A DNA stretch of 64,000 bases from Gordius sp. MW1 (taxonomy: Eukaryota; Nematomorpha; Gordioida; Gordea; Gordiidae): contig OZ038528.1 in NCBI GenBank assembly GCA_964036665.1, forward strand, positions 6,144,501 through 6,208,500, given 5' to 3'. The notes under the pieces are model-generated. The model was not told the DNA's origin. It saw only the letters and a list, made by a program, of their open reading frames with translations, and ran no database searches. Position numbers and translations under genes: made by a program. Positions 1-11,632 of this stretch are shown piece by piece (within the stretch, counting starts at the first letter, position 1; each line of letters opens with the position of its first letter).

Positions 1-210
1 AAACCCATAGCTTGTATGACCGGGCACACTAGGACCGTCAATTGCGTGGCTTGGAACCCGGTTTTGCAAAATATGGTAGCGAGCGCTTCTGACGATAGCA
101 CCATCCGTGTTTGGGGTCCGTCCGAACCCTATCGCGTTTACAAGGGTACATATTTTCCTACAAATTTTTTAGCTAAAATTAGGGCTAAAGTTAACTTTCC
201 TGCCTATTAA
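1..210 (+). CDS. WDR26-like WD40 protein, C-terminal exon (partial)
   Basis: The reading frame is open from base 1, so the gene continues to the left of the window. It encodes the final WD40 repeat, with the motifs [14 protein letters not shown] and [13 protein letters not shown], which closely follow the C-terminal blade of WDR26, the Gid7-type subunit of the CTLH/GID E3 ubiquitin ligase. Residues after the WGP motif are unlike any tail I know. A possible donor (AAGG|GTACAT) sits at 145/146, with candidate acceptors at 327-328 and 358-359. If either is used, the last residues come from a further short exon (to the stop at about 411-413, or a very short one) rather than from reading through to the stop at 208-210. 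The family call is strong; the exact 3' end is uncertain. Confidence 0.8.
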   Translation, partial: KPIACMTGHTRTVNCVAWNPVLQNMVASASDDSTIRVWGPSEPYRVYKGTYFPTNFLAKIRAKVNFPAY

Positions 211-1174
211 TGTTGGATTATTATATAATTTGCTCTATTTTCCCCTAAATGTTTTGGTTATATTATCAACAATTATACGAAATTAGAAAAAGCGCATAAT
301 CCTATATGTTTTATTGATTTTTTTATAGATCCTTTTAATGTAGTTTTTGTTCATTTTAGAAAGAGGCGATCCTTAAAAGGCAAACCAGGCGAAGGAACAT
401 CTAAACTTTCTTAGTCACACCCTTAAAACTTCACATATCTCTCTTACTATTTATCACCCTCAGTTCCTTTAACGAGTAAATTTTGATAGCCACTGTCAAA
501 AATTTCATTTGACCCACCCCAGAGCGCGTATGTATATGCAATTTACCAAATTTAACATGACCCACCCATCCATCTGTAACAGCTTCGTAATTTCGTAGTG
601 TATAGTTTAGTTTGCCCCTCTCTTTATACTTGCCTCGATATGTGCTAGGAATTAGTTTGGTTATATGGTATATATGAGGCGTGCGCCCAGTTCAAAATTA
701 TTAAGGATTTAATGAATGTAATTTCTGGCGCATTTATAACTTATAAATGAAAACCTCTCTCCCTTTTTGATAGTCTCTTTCTCCCTCTTCTTTCAATCGT
801 ATGACTGCGAGTTTGTTTTGTGGATTATGGGGCAATTGTCGCTATTACTGTGAGTGAAAGATAAATTAGATGGAAATGAGTAACATTCTGTAATAACTAT
901 ATTCCGTTTCTTTTAATATGTGTCGTTTTTACTAGCTTATCTCTGATGACATAAATATATCAAGACAGCACTCACTCACTCTCTTCGCGCACTTTAAATC
1001 CTCTTAGTTTGCCCTCCTCCCCTCCCCCTTTTCTTTTCACACTATTTTCAATCTTTCACCACCGTTGATGATTATTGAATATATAATTTTTTTCGATGTT
1101 TGTATAATGATTTACAACGTGTTACCACCAATCAAAAAAATTATACCTTAATAAAGTGTATTTCATTTTACTTG
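211..1174. other. No gene seen; 3' flank of the WDR26-like gene
   Basis: AT-rich sequence with pyrimidine-rich patches. It contains two candidate acceptors (ending at 328 and 359) that could serve a last WDR26 exon, with a plus-strand frame open from 329 to a stop at about 413. Otherwise I see no open frame, RNA gene or recognisable repeat. Confidence 0.5.
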
Positions 1175-2819
1175 CGTGTAATTAGTGAAGCGGAAAAACC
1201 GAGAAAAATCTCGGTCTCCGAGACGAGAATTCAAAAAAATGAGTCGAGATCGAGACGAGAATTTTGAACTCGAGACGAGACGAGACGAGATTTTATAGAC
1301 GAGATCTCGACTTAAAATTTTCTTTATTAGCCATCATAATCATATATACTAAATTTATTTTATATTTCTATTTTGTATAATCTACATTTAGAATGTTCAA
1401 TGTAATTTAATATTATTCCGATTCTTTTAATATTAAAAATTACCAAAGTTTAATCAACATCATATATATATCCGTGTAAAATTTGAATTTTAGCTGTATC
1501 CCTTAGGGTTGTTAAATAATTATTTAATATATCTATTACATAATTATATCCTGAGCATTAATATAATGTGAACATAAAAACATGAGTTCTGATTAAGTAG
1601 TAACAAAAACATCTTCAAATCTCGCAACAGTTACATCATAATGGTATTTTTAATTGTTAAAACATACTGAAATTGATTTGGCTAAAGATTTTTTCCCCTG
1701 CGATTTCTGTGCCTGCCGAACGTTGAATTTTAAGTTCAATCATGAGTCTGACAATATTTATGATTGAACCCATCATGGCACACCTCTGAAATTCTCAAGC
1801 TAAAAATCACATTATGCACTTCTTTTGCCAATTACATTTCCTTTACATATAGGGTGGGTTGGCGGGTGCTTTCTGATCTATTAAATTTCTGTAAATGTTA
1901 CGATTTTGCAAAATAAAAATGTAAACGTTTAAGCTTTATTAATGAATATATATCTTGTGGATAGTAATTTGTAAAATTATATATTTTGGGACATTATCAC
2001 TATAATAGAATGGTTTACTTATGAATGTAAAGGTATTTTTGTGTAATTATTTTGGTGCAATTTATTAAAACCTCAAAATTTTAATGTTATTAATTTAGTA
2101 ACAATGTTACTTTTAACAATTTTATTACAACTTTGTAATGTGTACAACTAATTACTTATGTTATATATAATGACGAGAAGTATCCACACGCACCTTTGTG
2201 GTTTCTATGACAATATAATAATAAAATGCTATAAATTCTTTAAAACAAATCGAAAAGAATTAATGTGTTAAACATATATATAAAGGGTCTTATTTTCGTC
2301 GATGCTAACTAAGGGTTCCTTTTTAAAAATTTGCACACTATAGAAACTGTTATTTGTATTTATTGGTAAGTAACTTTATACAAGCACAAGCGATATTAAA
2401 CATGTTCGTAAAATTTTTCTTTAGCCATAATTAATTTTTTAAATTTTCTTAATATATGTCATCATTTACAAAAAAATCAGGGGAAAGATTTAAATAGTAT
2501 AAAAAGTTTTTTAAGGCGAGACATGTCGAGAATTCTCGTCGAGAGGAGACCGAGATTTTTATAGACCGAGACGAGATCGCAACACTTGTGTTTTGATTTG
2601 GGGTTTGAGATAAAAAATTGGTTGCATTATGACCAATTTATATTTTATATAATAATTTATAGCCAGAAAAAAAATGTATATGGTATAATAAAGTCGAGAC
2701 GAGACGAGATCGAGATTTTTGTAGGTCGAGACGAGACATCGAGATTTTAATAATTGCACCCGAGACGAGACGAGATCCTGCTTTCGAGACCGAGACGAGA
2801 TCGAGACACTACGTGTAAT
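1175..2819. mobile_element. Non-autonomous hAT element with CGAGACGAGA subterminal repeats (copy A)
   Basis: The element occupies 1183-2811 and is flanked by an exact 8-bp duplication, cgtgtaat, at 1175-1182 and 2812-2819. The ends start TAGTG (left TAGTGAAGCGG; right, read inward, TAGTGTCTCG), and both are followed by many copies of cgagacgaga, some forming the hairpin CGAGAAAAATCTCG. An 8-bp TSD with TAGTG ends and dense subterminal repeats is typical of hAT transposons. There is no transposase, so it would need a partner element. Related copies lie at 4510-6415, 36405-37776 and 45841-47837. Confidence 0.88.
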
Positions 2820-2891
2820 TACGTATTTTTACTTTAGTTGGGATGGTTAAGTATATTCTATATTTTGTTTGCCAAGTCAACCTGGTGTTTA

Positions 2892-2945
2892 TTTATGTTA
2901 CTGCCACAAAATAACTTATTTATGTTACTGACACAAAATAACTTA
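2892..2945. repeat. Two-unit 27-bp tandem repeat
   Basis: A unit beginning tttatgttactg occurs twice in a row with one mismatch. It lies in otherwise featureless AT-rich sequence. Confidence 0.8.
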
Positions 2946-3020
2946 TTTCCTTTTACATTTATTATTCTTTATTTGACTCAAAAATCATTGAATTATAATC
3001 ACTCTTATAAATCGGCTTAA

Positions 3021-3415
3021 ACGTTTGATAGTTTTTATTAGATTTGTTAAAATGCTCAGTTGCTTCAACTCCAGATGCGATCATGAACACTGAGTTGTTT
3101 AACAAACGCGATAGCACAATCTATCCGTGCTACTAGGTGCACGAAACAGTATGTTAGCACATTAAAATGCCAAGAAGGTGGAGTCGAAGCAGCAAAATCT
3201 GTTCAAGCAATGAGCAGATTTGTTAGAAGCAATTGCCACGAGTTGGTAACTTTCAAAATCTGCTATATTATATATCATAATTTACGAACTTGTGCTATGG
3301 GCGCATATGAAACAACTTAGTGTGCGTAAGCTCGAGCAAAGCACATAGTGAGCAGTGCTCACGCGACTAATTTAACAACTCTAGTCTTTATTTAGCAAGC
3401 TAGATATCTGTAAAA
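3021..3415. repeat. Dispersed ~370-bp repeat with inverted ends (copy 1)
   Basis: It matches 31630-31985 over its length, both copies containing gtcgaagc, gcaattgc and agcaagctagatatct. The ends are inverted: about TAGATTTGTTAAAA at 3039, and TAGAGTTGTTAAATT when the right end at 3383 is read inward. Flanking 8-mers gtttttat (3031-3038) and gtctttat (3384-3391) differ at one base and could be an old TSD. However, similarity to the second copy extends past these boundaries, so the true ends are uncertain. Confidence 0.6.
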
Positions 3416-3420
3416 TATTA

Positions 3421-4510
3421 AATGCTATGCAATTTATGGGCTCCCTTTTTGGTGTCCGACCGTCCGTTGTCCGCCCGTCCGTTGTCCGTCTTTCCAACGT
3501 TTTGACTTGCTGGTTCGATACCCGGAGAGGTTTTTAAATTAAATTAATATTTTGTTCTTGTTAATACCAATGATTGACCGTTTGCTGGCTATTGACCAAT
3601 TAAAAAAAAGGCCCATTGGCCAAATTGTGAATCGAAATTTTTAATTGCTATGCAATTAATGGGCTCGTTTTTTGTTGTCCGTCCGTTACCCTCCAAGTTA
3701 TTGGCGCCAGCTTTATGACCTGGAGGTCTTGAGTTCAAGCCAAGGAGAGGACGAATTTTTTTATGAATTTTTGACCGTCCGCTGGCTACTGACCAATAAA
3801 AAATTACCATTGGCCAAATAAATCGAATTTTTTTTGAAACTGGCCGGGAAATGTCCGATATTTTTAAAACGAAAAGGTATTTTAGAAATCTGAAAAAGCT
3901 ATTTCACCCTTGGCCGCCCTGGAAACCTACGGGTAAAGTTTCGAGCGAATCGGGCCGGTAGTTTCAGAATTTAGCCCTTTTTTAAAACTAAAAGGAATTT
4001 TTTTTTTACATTAAATTAATATTTTGTTCTTGTTAATACCATTAATAATATGACTTTTTGACCGTCCGCTGGCTACTGACCGATGAAATATATTGATTTT
4101 CTAAACATAAAAAACAACTTTTAATTGCTATGCAATTTATGGTATTATTTCATTATCTATATAAATAACATAAAAACTTCTTCTATTTTAAAACCAGCAT
4201 GGTGTGACGGGTTATAGCGCCGGCTTGTAAACAGTTGCCTTTACTGATGTGGGTTCGAATCCCGGAGAGGGCAAAATTTTTATTTTTTTTTAAATTAAAT
4301 TAATATATTGTTCCTGTTAATAACATTGATGATATGACTTTTTTACCGTCCGCTGGCTGACCAATGAAAAAATGACCATTGGCCAAATAAATCGAACTTT
4401 TTTTTTCCGTTTTGAATTGGCTAACATTGATAATTACCCTATGCCCTCCCCTACAAGGGTCTATAACTAATTATTTTGCATTTAGAAATTCTCGCCCCTT
4501 CCCACCTTTC
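3421..4510 (+). mobile_element. Modular Helentron-like repeat, 3'-truncated
   Basis: It begins with the family 5' end (GCTATGCAATTTATGGGCTC) and GTCC/GTCCG microsatellite. Next come a tRNA-like segment with a B box (GGTTCGAATCC at about 4249-4259), several ~120-bp core units with the CCAATG...CCATTGG inverted pair, and the start of the 3' module (ctcgccccttcccaccttt). It stops abruptly at about 4510, fused to the interior of a hAT element; this junction is the left edge of the segmental duplication. No coding capacity. Confidence 0.65.
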
Positions 4511-6423
4511 TATTTAATGGCAAAGTAAGTTAGAATTGGAAGGTAATTATTTGGAATATATATTTGATTATAATGATTTTTGTCATAAATTTAAATACGT
4601 GCGCTTCAATTAAAAATTTAAAACCTTATGTTCTTAATCCTATATAATGCTGATTTTAGTTGTTTTTACAACGTTTTAAAATTTGCAACTAGTTATCAAT
4701 TCTTTAAATAATAATACTCGCACTTTGTGGTTTACAACGCTATAGTAAACATGCAATGAACACTATGGGCTATAATTGATGATGGTACAGTTAAAACTGT
4801 TTAATTGCAAAGCCTCGGGCCAGATGAAAAATTCGATTTCCGCGATTAAACGATGGAAATAAAAGTATATGTACATTATATAAATTATTCATTTCTTACG
4901 CTTTGCAATAAAACGATATTTTAAAATTATCTGGTTGATTTAAGGACTCGAAAATGTTTGTGAATATCCGATATTGTACTGTTAAGCGATTTGTCAATAA
5001 ACGATGTTTTTGTTAGTATTATCTGTCATATCCATGAGACCCACTCCATAATAGGAAGCGCACGTAACGCGCTTTGGAAGGCGGGCTAAGAACGAAGGAA
5101 GGTCACAGAAGTTTGGGTTGTTGACAAAATAGCACAAGGATTCAGCAAAACAAAGCTATAAATTACGACTTGGCCCGAAAGAAGTAGCAGAGAGCAACAA
5201 GGATACAACAAACCCTGGTAATAAATACCGAATTGGCACAAGAAAGGTAGGGGAAAACTATAACTGTCAGTTGAAGTTTCCAAAGGCCGTGGGAAAACCT
5301 TGGAAGTTAGGGCCATTCATCACGAAATTGGGGCGGTAAAATGGGTCAAAAAGAAAAGAAGTTTCAAAAATAAAAAGTCAAGCCAGAAAAATAAAACCTA
5401 TATAAGCTCTATGAAAATCGATACACACTAGAACGTTATTTTCCGAACGTTACTCCAAATAGTTTCTTCCTCCAATACTTAAGAGAACTAGAGAATTTCC
5501 CACATTAGAATCAATTTTTCCCCCCTGTTTAATCGCTAGAAATTTATATTCCCGCGTTACCAAATAATTCCGCGTATTACATCTATCTACCTTTATCATA
5601 ATTGTATGATAGTTACTAACGAGTGTATTCGGGATATAATAAACTAATAATCGGAGTGAATTATGAAGTGTCAATTAGAATAAACAAAACAAGATAACAA
5701 AGGATAAGACCCCCGATCATCTCATCAAAGTCCTCGTTAAAATTATAGCGCGCATAACAATTTCCCCCTCTGCCCCAATACGTCCTTAAAGTTCAGAAAA
5801 CATAAAATTATCGTTTAAACAAAAAACAAAATGGCGGTTAACTTCGCGATTAAAAGATTTTCGCGATATATCAATTGACTTTAACGTTTGCCTTAAATAT
5901 GTTAAGGTCTACTTTGAAGCTTTAGCCAGAGTTAATAAAGGGTCTCAATTTGCTCAATTGTGCAACTAAGTTAGCTATAAGCGAACTTTCTCAGTCTATT
6001 TAGAGTTGACAAACCCAGAGAATTTGATAAAAATGTTATAATTTGCTAGAACATTAGAATTTAACCTTCTATACTTCAAATTTATTTATAGTTTTTTTAG
6101 TCTGCACTTTCCATGGGAAATGTTATCTTTATGAATTAATTCATATCTTTATGTTGCCAATGAGATGTAATCTTTAAAAAGTTTGTGTATTAAAGTTTTT
6201 CAAAAAATGTAAAAGTTTGCCATTTGGAATTTTTAACACTTATTTAAAATGATTTTAAACAGGAGAAATTTTTATTCCATATATATTTTTTTAAAAAAGT
6301 CGAGACGAGACCGAGATTTTTCTAGACCGAGACGAGATCAAGATTTTCATAATAGCTCCCGAGACGAGACGAGATTTTGTTTTTGAGATCGAGACGAGAC
6401 GAGAACGAAACACTACCTGTCGG
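4510..6423. mobile_element. hAT element, CGAGACGAGA family (copy B), 5'-truncated and interrupted
   Basis: It is nearly identical to 46672-47837 but lacks the left third, starting at the fusion with the modular repeat. The right end is intact (...CGAAACACTA at 6415) and followed by cctgtcgg, which equals the left TSD of copy D (45833-45840). It carries an insertion at 5024-5806 that is absent from copy D. No transposase is present. Confidence 0.8.
5018..5812. mobile_element. LTR-like insertion (possible solo LTR) with attatc duplication
   Basis: The 783-bp block 5024-5806 is absent from the paralogous site in copy 2 (around 47206), which reads straight through attatcgtttaaac. The insertion is flanked by attatc on both sides (5018-5023 and 5807-5812). 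It begins TGTCATATCC and contains a TATA-like CTATATAAG near 5399. The size, TG start and short duplication suggest a solo LTR, but the right end is not a canonical CA, so the class is an inference. Confidence 0.65.
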
Positions 6424-7289
6424 GTATTAAGATATATCAATATCAGTAAAATTGGGAAATAAAGTTAGTATATAAATTAGTAAGGGATAAGGTGTTAGGC
6501 AGAGGAATAACAAAAAATTTGTAGTTTTCAATCTAATTCCAATCTAATATTCTCTTCGGGCGCTTACTGTAGCGCTAGCGCCTTAAGTGAGACCATGCGC
6601 TCTAGCTTATAGCGCAGGCAAGTTACTATGCGCTAGAGCTTTAGGGCATACAAAGATTGACACTTTTCGCAGAGATCGACGGGATTTATTATTGATGGAA
6701 TCTGGACATTGCTATATATGAAATTACACAAAAAGAGAAAGGAACAATATGATTATTGTAATTTAGATGAGCAAATTTTTACTATACGGAAAAATTTCTA
6801 ATCTATTTGGATTTTTAAAAACAGGCTCTAAAGAGAATACTTAAGGATACGAAATCGTGTAAAGGAATTATGTTGATAAAAAAATTTAAACTCTTATAAA
6901 ATGTATTAAAAGAAAATTTTGGTGTTACAACTTAGAAAGTGTCATTAAATAGAGATTTAATCACAACTTAAGTTTTGACATAAGCTACTCAATCTAATAA
7001 AGTATAAAGCATTTGATGGAGGTTGAGAAGATTAGGAATTTTGATAATTTATATTATTTTATAAAAATCTGAGTAGTAAAAAAGAACAATAGTTGAAATA
7101 AGATTGCTAGCGACATCTTAGAAAATAATAAGAAAAATAATACACAATTTTATAATGTTAAATTTGAGGCATTATCCTTAAAAAGTTTATTCCTCAGCTA
7201 CCGCGCTGTCTTTCAATTACATATAACAAAATTGTGTAGTTTAGTAAATCATTATTATCTGATACAAGTTTCAAATTATAAAATAGTAT
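6424..7289. repeat. Duplicated flank, copy 1 (pairs with 47846-48741)
   Basis: Near-identical to copy 2 along its whole length. No convincing coding frame. The only unusual content is a GC-rich patch at about 6558-6650 with clustered GCGCTAG-type palindromes. Confidence 0.85.
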
Positions 7290-7899
7290 TAATTGCTATG
7301 CAATTTATGGGCTCGTTTTTTGTTGTCCGTCCGTCCGTCCGTTGTCCGTCCGTCCGTCCGTCCCTATCTGTTTGCATTGGGTATATTAGGTTATCGATTT
7401 TTTAAATTAATGCATGAGAAAGAGGTGCCCCACCCCTCATCTATATCTCCCTCGCTTTCGGGCGGGGTCGGGTTTTAATTGCTATGTTAAATTAATGCAT
7501 AAGTATATCTATTCGTTTTTGAATTGGGTAACATTGATATTAATTGCTATAATTACCCTATGCCCTCCACTACAAGGGCCTATGCCTCCACTGATATGGG
7601 TCCCTGTGCCCCTACAAAAGCCTATGCCTCTATTAATGTGGGTTCGAACCCCGGCGAACGTTCTGAATTGCTGGTTCGATTCCCGGAGAGGGCAAAATTT
7701 TTTTTTTATTTTTTAAATTAATTTAATATATTTTTCCTGTTACTACCATTGATAATATGACTTTTTGACCCTCCGCTTGTTCTATTATTGTTTCATTTTA
7801 TTATATAATAAAGATAAATAAAAGTTGTTTACTTTTAATTGCTATGCAATTTAACTAGTTTTTGGGTTAGAATCCCGGAGTATTTTTGACTCTTATGAT

Positions 7900-8570
7900 T
7901 GTACTTGTTACTATCATTGATAATAAGACTTTTTAGCCGTCCGCTGGCTGCTGACCAATGAAAAAAATGACCATTGGCCAAAATGTGAATCCGAGTTTAT
8001 TTTTTCGTTTTTTTTGACTATTATGATTGTTCCTGTTACTACCATTGCTATTATAACTTTTTGGCCGTCCGCTGGCTCCTGACCGATGGAAAAAATGACC
8101 ATTGGCAAAAATGTGAATCGAAATTATTTTTTTCGTTTTTTTTGACTATTATGATTGTTCCTGTTCCTACCATTGCTATTATAACTTTTTGGCCGTCCGC
8201 TGGCTGCTGACCAATGGAATAAAATGACCATAGGGCAAAATGTGATTCGAAATTTTTTTTTTCGTTTTTTTTGACTATTATGAATTTATATCCACTTTTA
8301 CCGTGTCCTTGCTGCTGACCAATGGAAAAAAATGACCATTGGCCAAAATGTGATTCGAAAATTTTTTTTTCGTTTTTTTTACTCTTATGAATTTATATCC
8401 ATTTTTACCGTGTGCAGGCTGCTGACCAATGGAAAAAAATGACCATTGGCCAAAGTGAGCATCAAATTTTTTTTTCCGTTTTTTTGGCTATCATTGACTT
8501 ATAGAGTATCTGTTGGTACTGACCAATGGAGAAAAAATGACCATTCACCAAATTTTTGATTTTTTTAATT
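7900..8570 (+). repeat. Tandem ~120-bp core units with CCAATGG/CCATTGG hairpin
   Basis: Successive units share a gccgtccgctggct-like block, then tgaccaatgg, a short A-rich loop and gaccattggcca, followed by a poly-T/ttcgttttttt spacer. The CCAATGG and CCATTGG arms are preserved in most units while spacers drift, suggesting that the paired arms matter or are copied by conversion. Similar arrays occur at 15330-16025, 39000-39670 and 61430-62270. Confidence 0.85.
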
Positions 8571-8955
8571 AAAAATTGTTCAAATTCACAAAAATTTCTC
8601 CGACAATTCTGCAAATTCTTAACATTGTGATGTTTTATAATATAATGTTTGTTAGACCCATAATCACTAAAGGCCGTAAAAACTAATGTAATACGCAACT
8701 AGATGCAAACACTAAATCTAACCCTAACCCTTGCCTATATTACATTTTGCCTATATAACTTTTTGCCTATAAATGGAAAATTTGTATAAATAATTAATTA
8801 ATCATTAGGCATTTAATACCCCCCTATAGGCATTCTCGCCCCTTCCCACCTTTCTCGCCCATAAATTGCATAGCAAATATGATACATTTATACGAAGTAA
8901 AGATGAGTCGTCCCCCCTTCCCTTCCCCCCTTCCCTTCTCCCCTCCCCCTTCCCA

Positions 8956-8974
8956 CGAGGGCCGAAGGCCCTCG
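8956..8974 (+). other. GC-rich terminal hairpin of the Helentron-like family
   Basis: CGAGGGCC and GGCCCTCG form a perfect 8-bp stem with a GAA loop, directly before the element's 3' end. Shorter-stem versions (GGGCC-GAA-GGCCC) close the copies near 21921, 41805 and 44440. Confidence 0.85.
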
Positions 8975-9050
8975 TTTTAATATTATTGATCTATTGTAAA
9001 GCATTTGTTATAAATCATTTAAATAATTAACATTAGTTTGTTTTGCTAAT

Positions 9051-11632
9051 TTTTCCTAGGTCCTTGCTGATTGAAAATAAAAATAATTACAAATATATAG
9101 TCAATATATTTATAAATTTGTTAATATTTATAAAATAGTAGAATTACCATTTGAGTTAATATGTTTTTTCCTTTCGAAATTAAATTAATCTTTCGTTTCC
9201 TTGCTGATTGAAAATATAAAATAAATACAAATATATAGTAATTATGTTTATAAATTTGTTAATATTTATAAAATAGTAGAATTACCATTTGAATCAATAT
9301 GTTTTTTCCTTTCGAAATTAAATTAATCTTTCGTTTCCTTGCTGATTGAAAATAAAAAAAAATTACAAATATATAGTAAATATGTTTATAGATTTGTTAA
9401 TATTTATAAAATAGTAGAATTACCATTTGAATCAATATTTTTTTTCCTTTCGAAATTACATTAATCTTTCGTTTCCTTCTTGGAGTGAAAATAAAAAAGA
9501 AATTACAAATAAATAGTAAATATGTTTATAAATTGGTTAATATTTATAAAATAGTAGAATTACCATTTGAATCAATATGTTTTTTCCTTTCGAAATAAAT
9601 TTAATCGTTCGTTTCCTTGCTGATTGGAAATAAAAAATAATTACAAATATATAGTAATTATGTTTATAAATTTGTTAATATTTATAAAATAGCAGAATTA
9701 CCATTTGATTAAATATGTTTTTCCTTTCGAAATTAAATTAATCTTTCGTTTCCTTGCTGATTGAAAATAAAAAAGAAATTACAAATATATAGTAAATATG
9801 TTTGTAGATTTGTTAATATTTATAAAACTGTAGAATTACCATTTGAATCAATATGTTTTTTCCTTTCGAAATTAAATTAATCTTTCGTTTCCTTGCTGAT
9901 TAAAAATAAAAAATAATTACAAATATATAGTAATTATGTTTATAAATTTGTTAATATTTATAAAATAGTAGAATTACCATTTGAATCAATATGTTTTTTC
10001 CTTTCGAAATTAAATTAATCTTTCGTTTCCATCTTGGAGTGAAAATAAAAAAGAAATTATAAATAAGTAGTATATAAATTTGTTAATATTTATAAAATAG
10101 TAGAATTACCATTTGAATCAATATGTTTTTTCCTTTCGAAATTAAATTAATCTTTCGTTTCCTAGCTGATTGAAAATAAAAAATAATTACAAATATATAG
10201 TAATTATGTTTATAAATTTGTTAATATTTATAAAATAGTAGAATTACCATTTGAATTAATATGTTATTTCCTTTTGAAACTAAATTAATCTTTCGTTTCC
10301 TTGCTGATTGAAAATAAAAAAGAAATTACAAATATATAGTAAATATGTTTATAAATTTTATAAGCTTTATAAAATAGTAGAATTACCATTTGAATCAATA
10401 TGTTTTTTCCTTTCGTAATTGAATTAATCTTTCGTTTCCTTGCTGATTGAAAATAAAAAAGAAATTAGAAATATATAGTAAATATGTTTATAAATTTGTA
10501 AATATTTATAAAATAGTAGAATTACCATTTGAATCAATATGTTTTTTCCTTTCGAAATTAAATTAATCTTTCGTTTCCTTGCTGATTGAAAATAAAAAAT
10601 AATTACAAATATATAGTAATTATGTTTATAAATTTGTTAATATTTATAAAATAGTAGAATTACCATTTGAATCAATATGTTTTTTCCTTTCGAAATTAAA
10701 TTAATCTTTCGTTTCCTTGCTGATTGAAAATAAAAAAGAAATTACAAATATATAGTAAATATGTTTATAAATTTGTTAATATTTATAAAATAGTAGAATT
10801 ACCATTTGAAGCAATATTTTTTTTCCTTTCAAAATTAAATGAATCTTTCGTTTCCTTGCTGATTGAAAATAAAAAAGAAATTACAAATATATAGTAAATA
10901 TGTTTATAAATTTGTTAATATATATAAAATAGTAGATTTACCATTTTAATCAATATGTTTTTTCCTTTCGAAATTAAATTAATCTTTCGTTCCCTTCTTG
11001 GAGTGAAAACAAAAAAGAAATTACAAATAAATAGTAAATATGTTTATAAATTTGTTAATATTTATAAAATAGTAAAATTATCATTTGAATCAATATGTTT
11101 TTTCCGTTCGAAATTAAATTAATCTTTCGTTTCCTTGCTGATTAATAAAAAATAATTACAAATATATAGTAATTATGTTTATAAATTTGTTAATATTTAT
11201 AAAATAGTAGATTTACCATTTTAATCAATATGTTTTTTCCTCAAAATTAAATTAATCTTTCGTTTCCTTGCTGATTGAAAATAAAAAAGAAATTAGAAAT
11301 ATATAGTAAATCTGTTTATAAATTTGTAAATATTTATAAAATAGTAGAATTACCATTTGAATCAATATGTTTTTTCCTTTCGAAATTAAATTAATCTTTC
11401 GTTTCCTTGCTGATTGAAAATTAAAAAGAAATTACAAATATATAGTAATATGTTTATAAATTTGTTAATATTTATAAAATAGTAGAATTACCATTTGAAT
11501 CAATATGTTTTTTCCTTTCGAAATTAAATTAATCTTTCGTTTCCTTGCTGATTGAAAATAAAAAAGAAATTAGAAATATACAAAATATGTTTATAAATTT
11601 GTAAATATTTATAAAATAGTTGAATTACCATT
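9051..11632 (+). repeat. Satellite array, ~138-bp monomer, forward orientation (copy 1)
   Basis: About 19 head-to-tail monomers of 135-140 bp. Landmarks are ttgctgattgaaaataaa, tagtagaattaccatttg and cctttcgaaattaaattaat. Some monomers carry a cttggagtg variant (near 9478, 10029 and 10996), hinting at higher-order units. Short frames across the array follow the monomer period and are not genes. Confidence 0.95.

Larger units (their letters stand above)
7290..8980 (+). mobile_element. Helentron-like modular element, complete copy with known empty site
   Basis: The element begins AATTGCTATGCAATTTATGG, followed by a GTCC microsatellite, a tRNA-like B box (GGTTCGAACCC), six or seven ~120-bp core units (7740-8570), the inverted counterpart of the 5' end (CCCATAAATTGCATAGCAA near 8860), a C/T-rich tract, and the hairpin CGAGGGCC-GAA-GGCCCTCG just before the 3' end. 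Copy 2 of the segmental duplication lacks it and reads agtatt|tatattattg, so the insertion site is known. No target duplication is visible and the site has T on both sides. Subterminal inverted repeats, a microsatellite, tandem cores and a 3' hairpin with TT insertion match the described layout of Helentron-associated (HINE/DINE-1/pearl type) elements. It encodes no protein. Confidence 0.65.

Noticed and set aside
7293-7721. Frames rich in Pro/Val/Arg from the GTCC microsatellite and B-box modules
   Set aside because: They are produced by repeat modules (recurring at 16387, 39453 and 62641) with no conserved start or domain.
8713-8728. Telomere-like ctaaccctaaccc
   Set aside because: Only about two units, internal to a modular repeat; no array.
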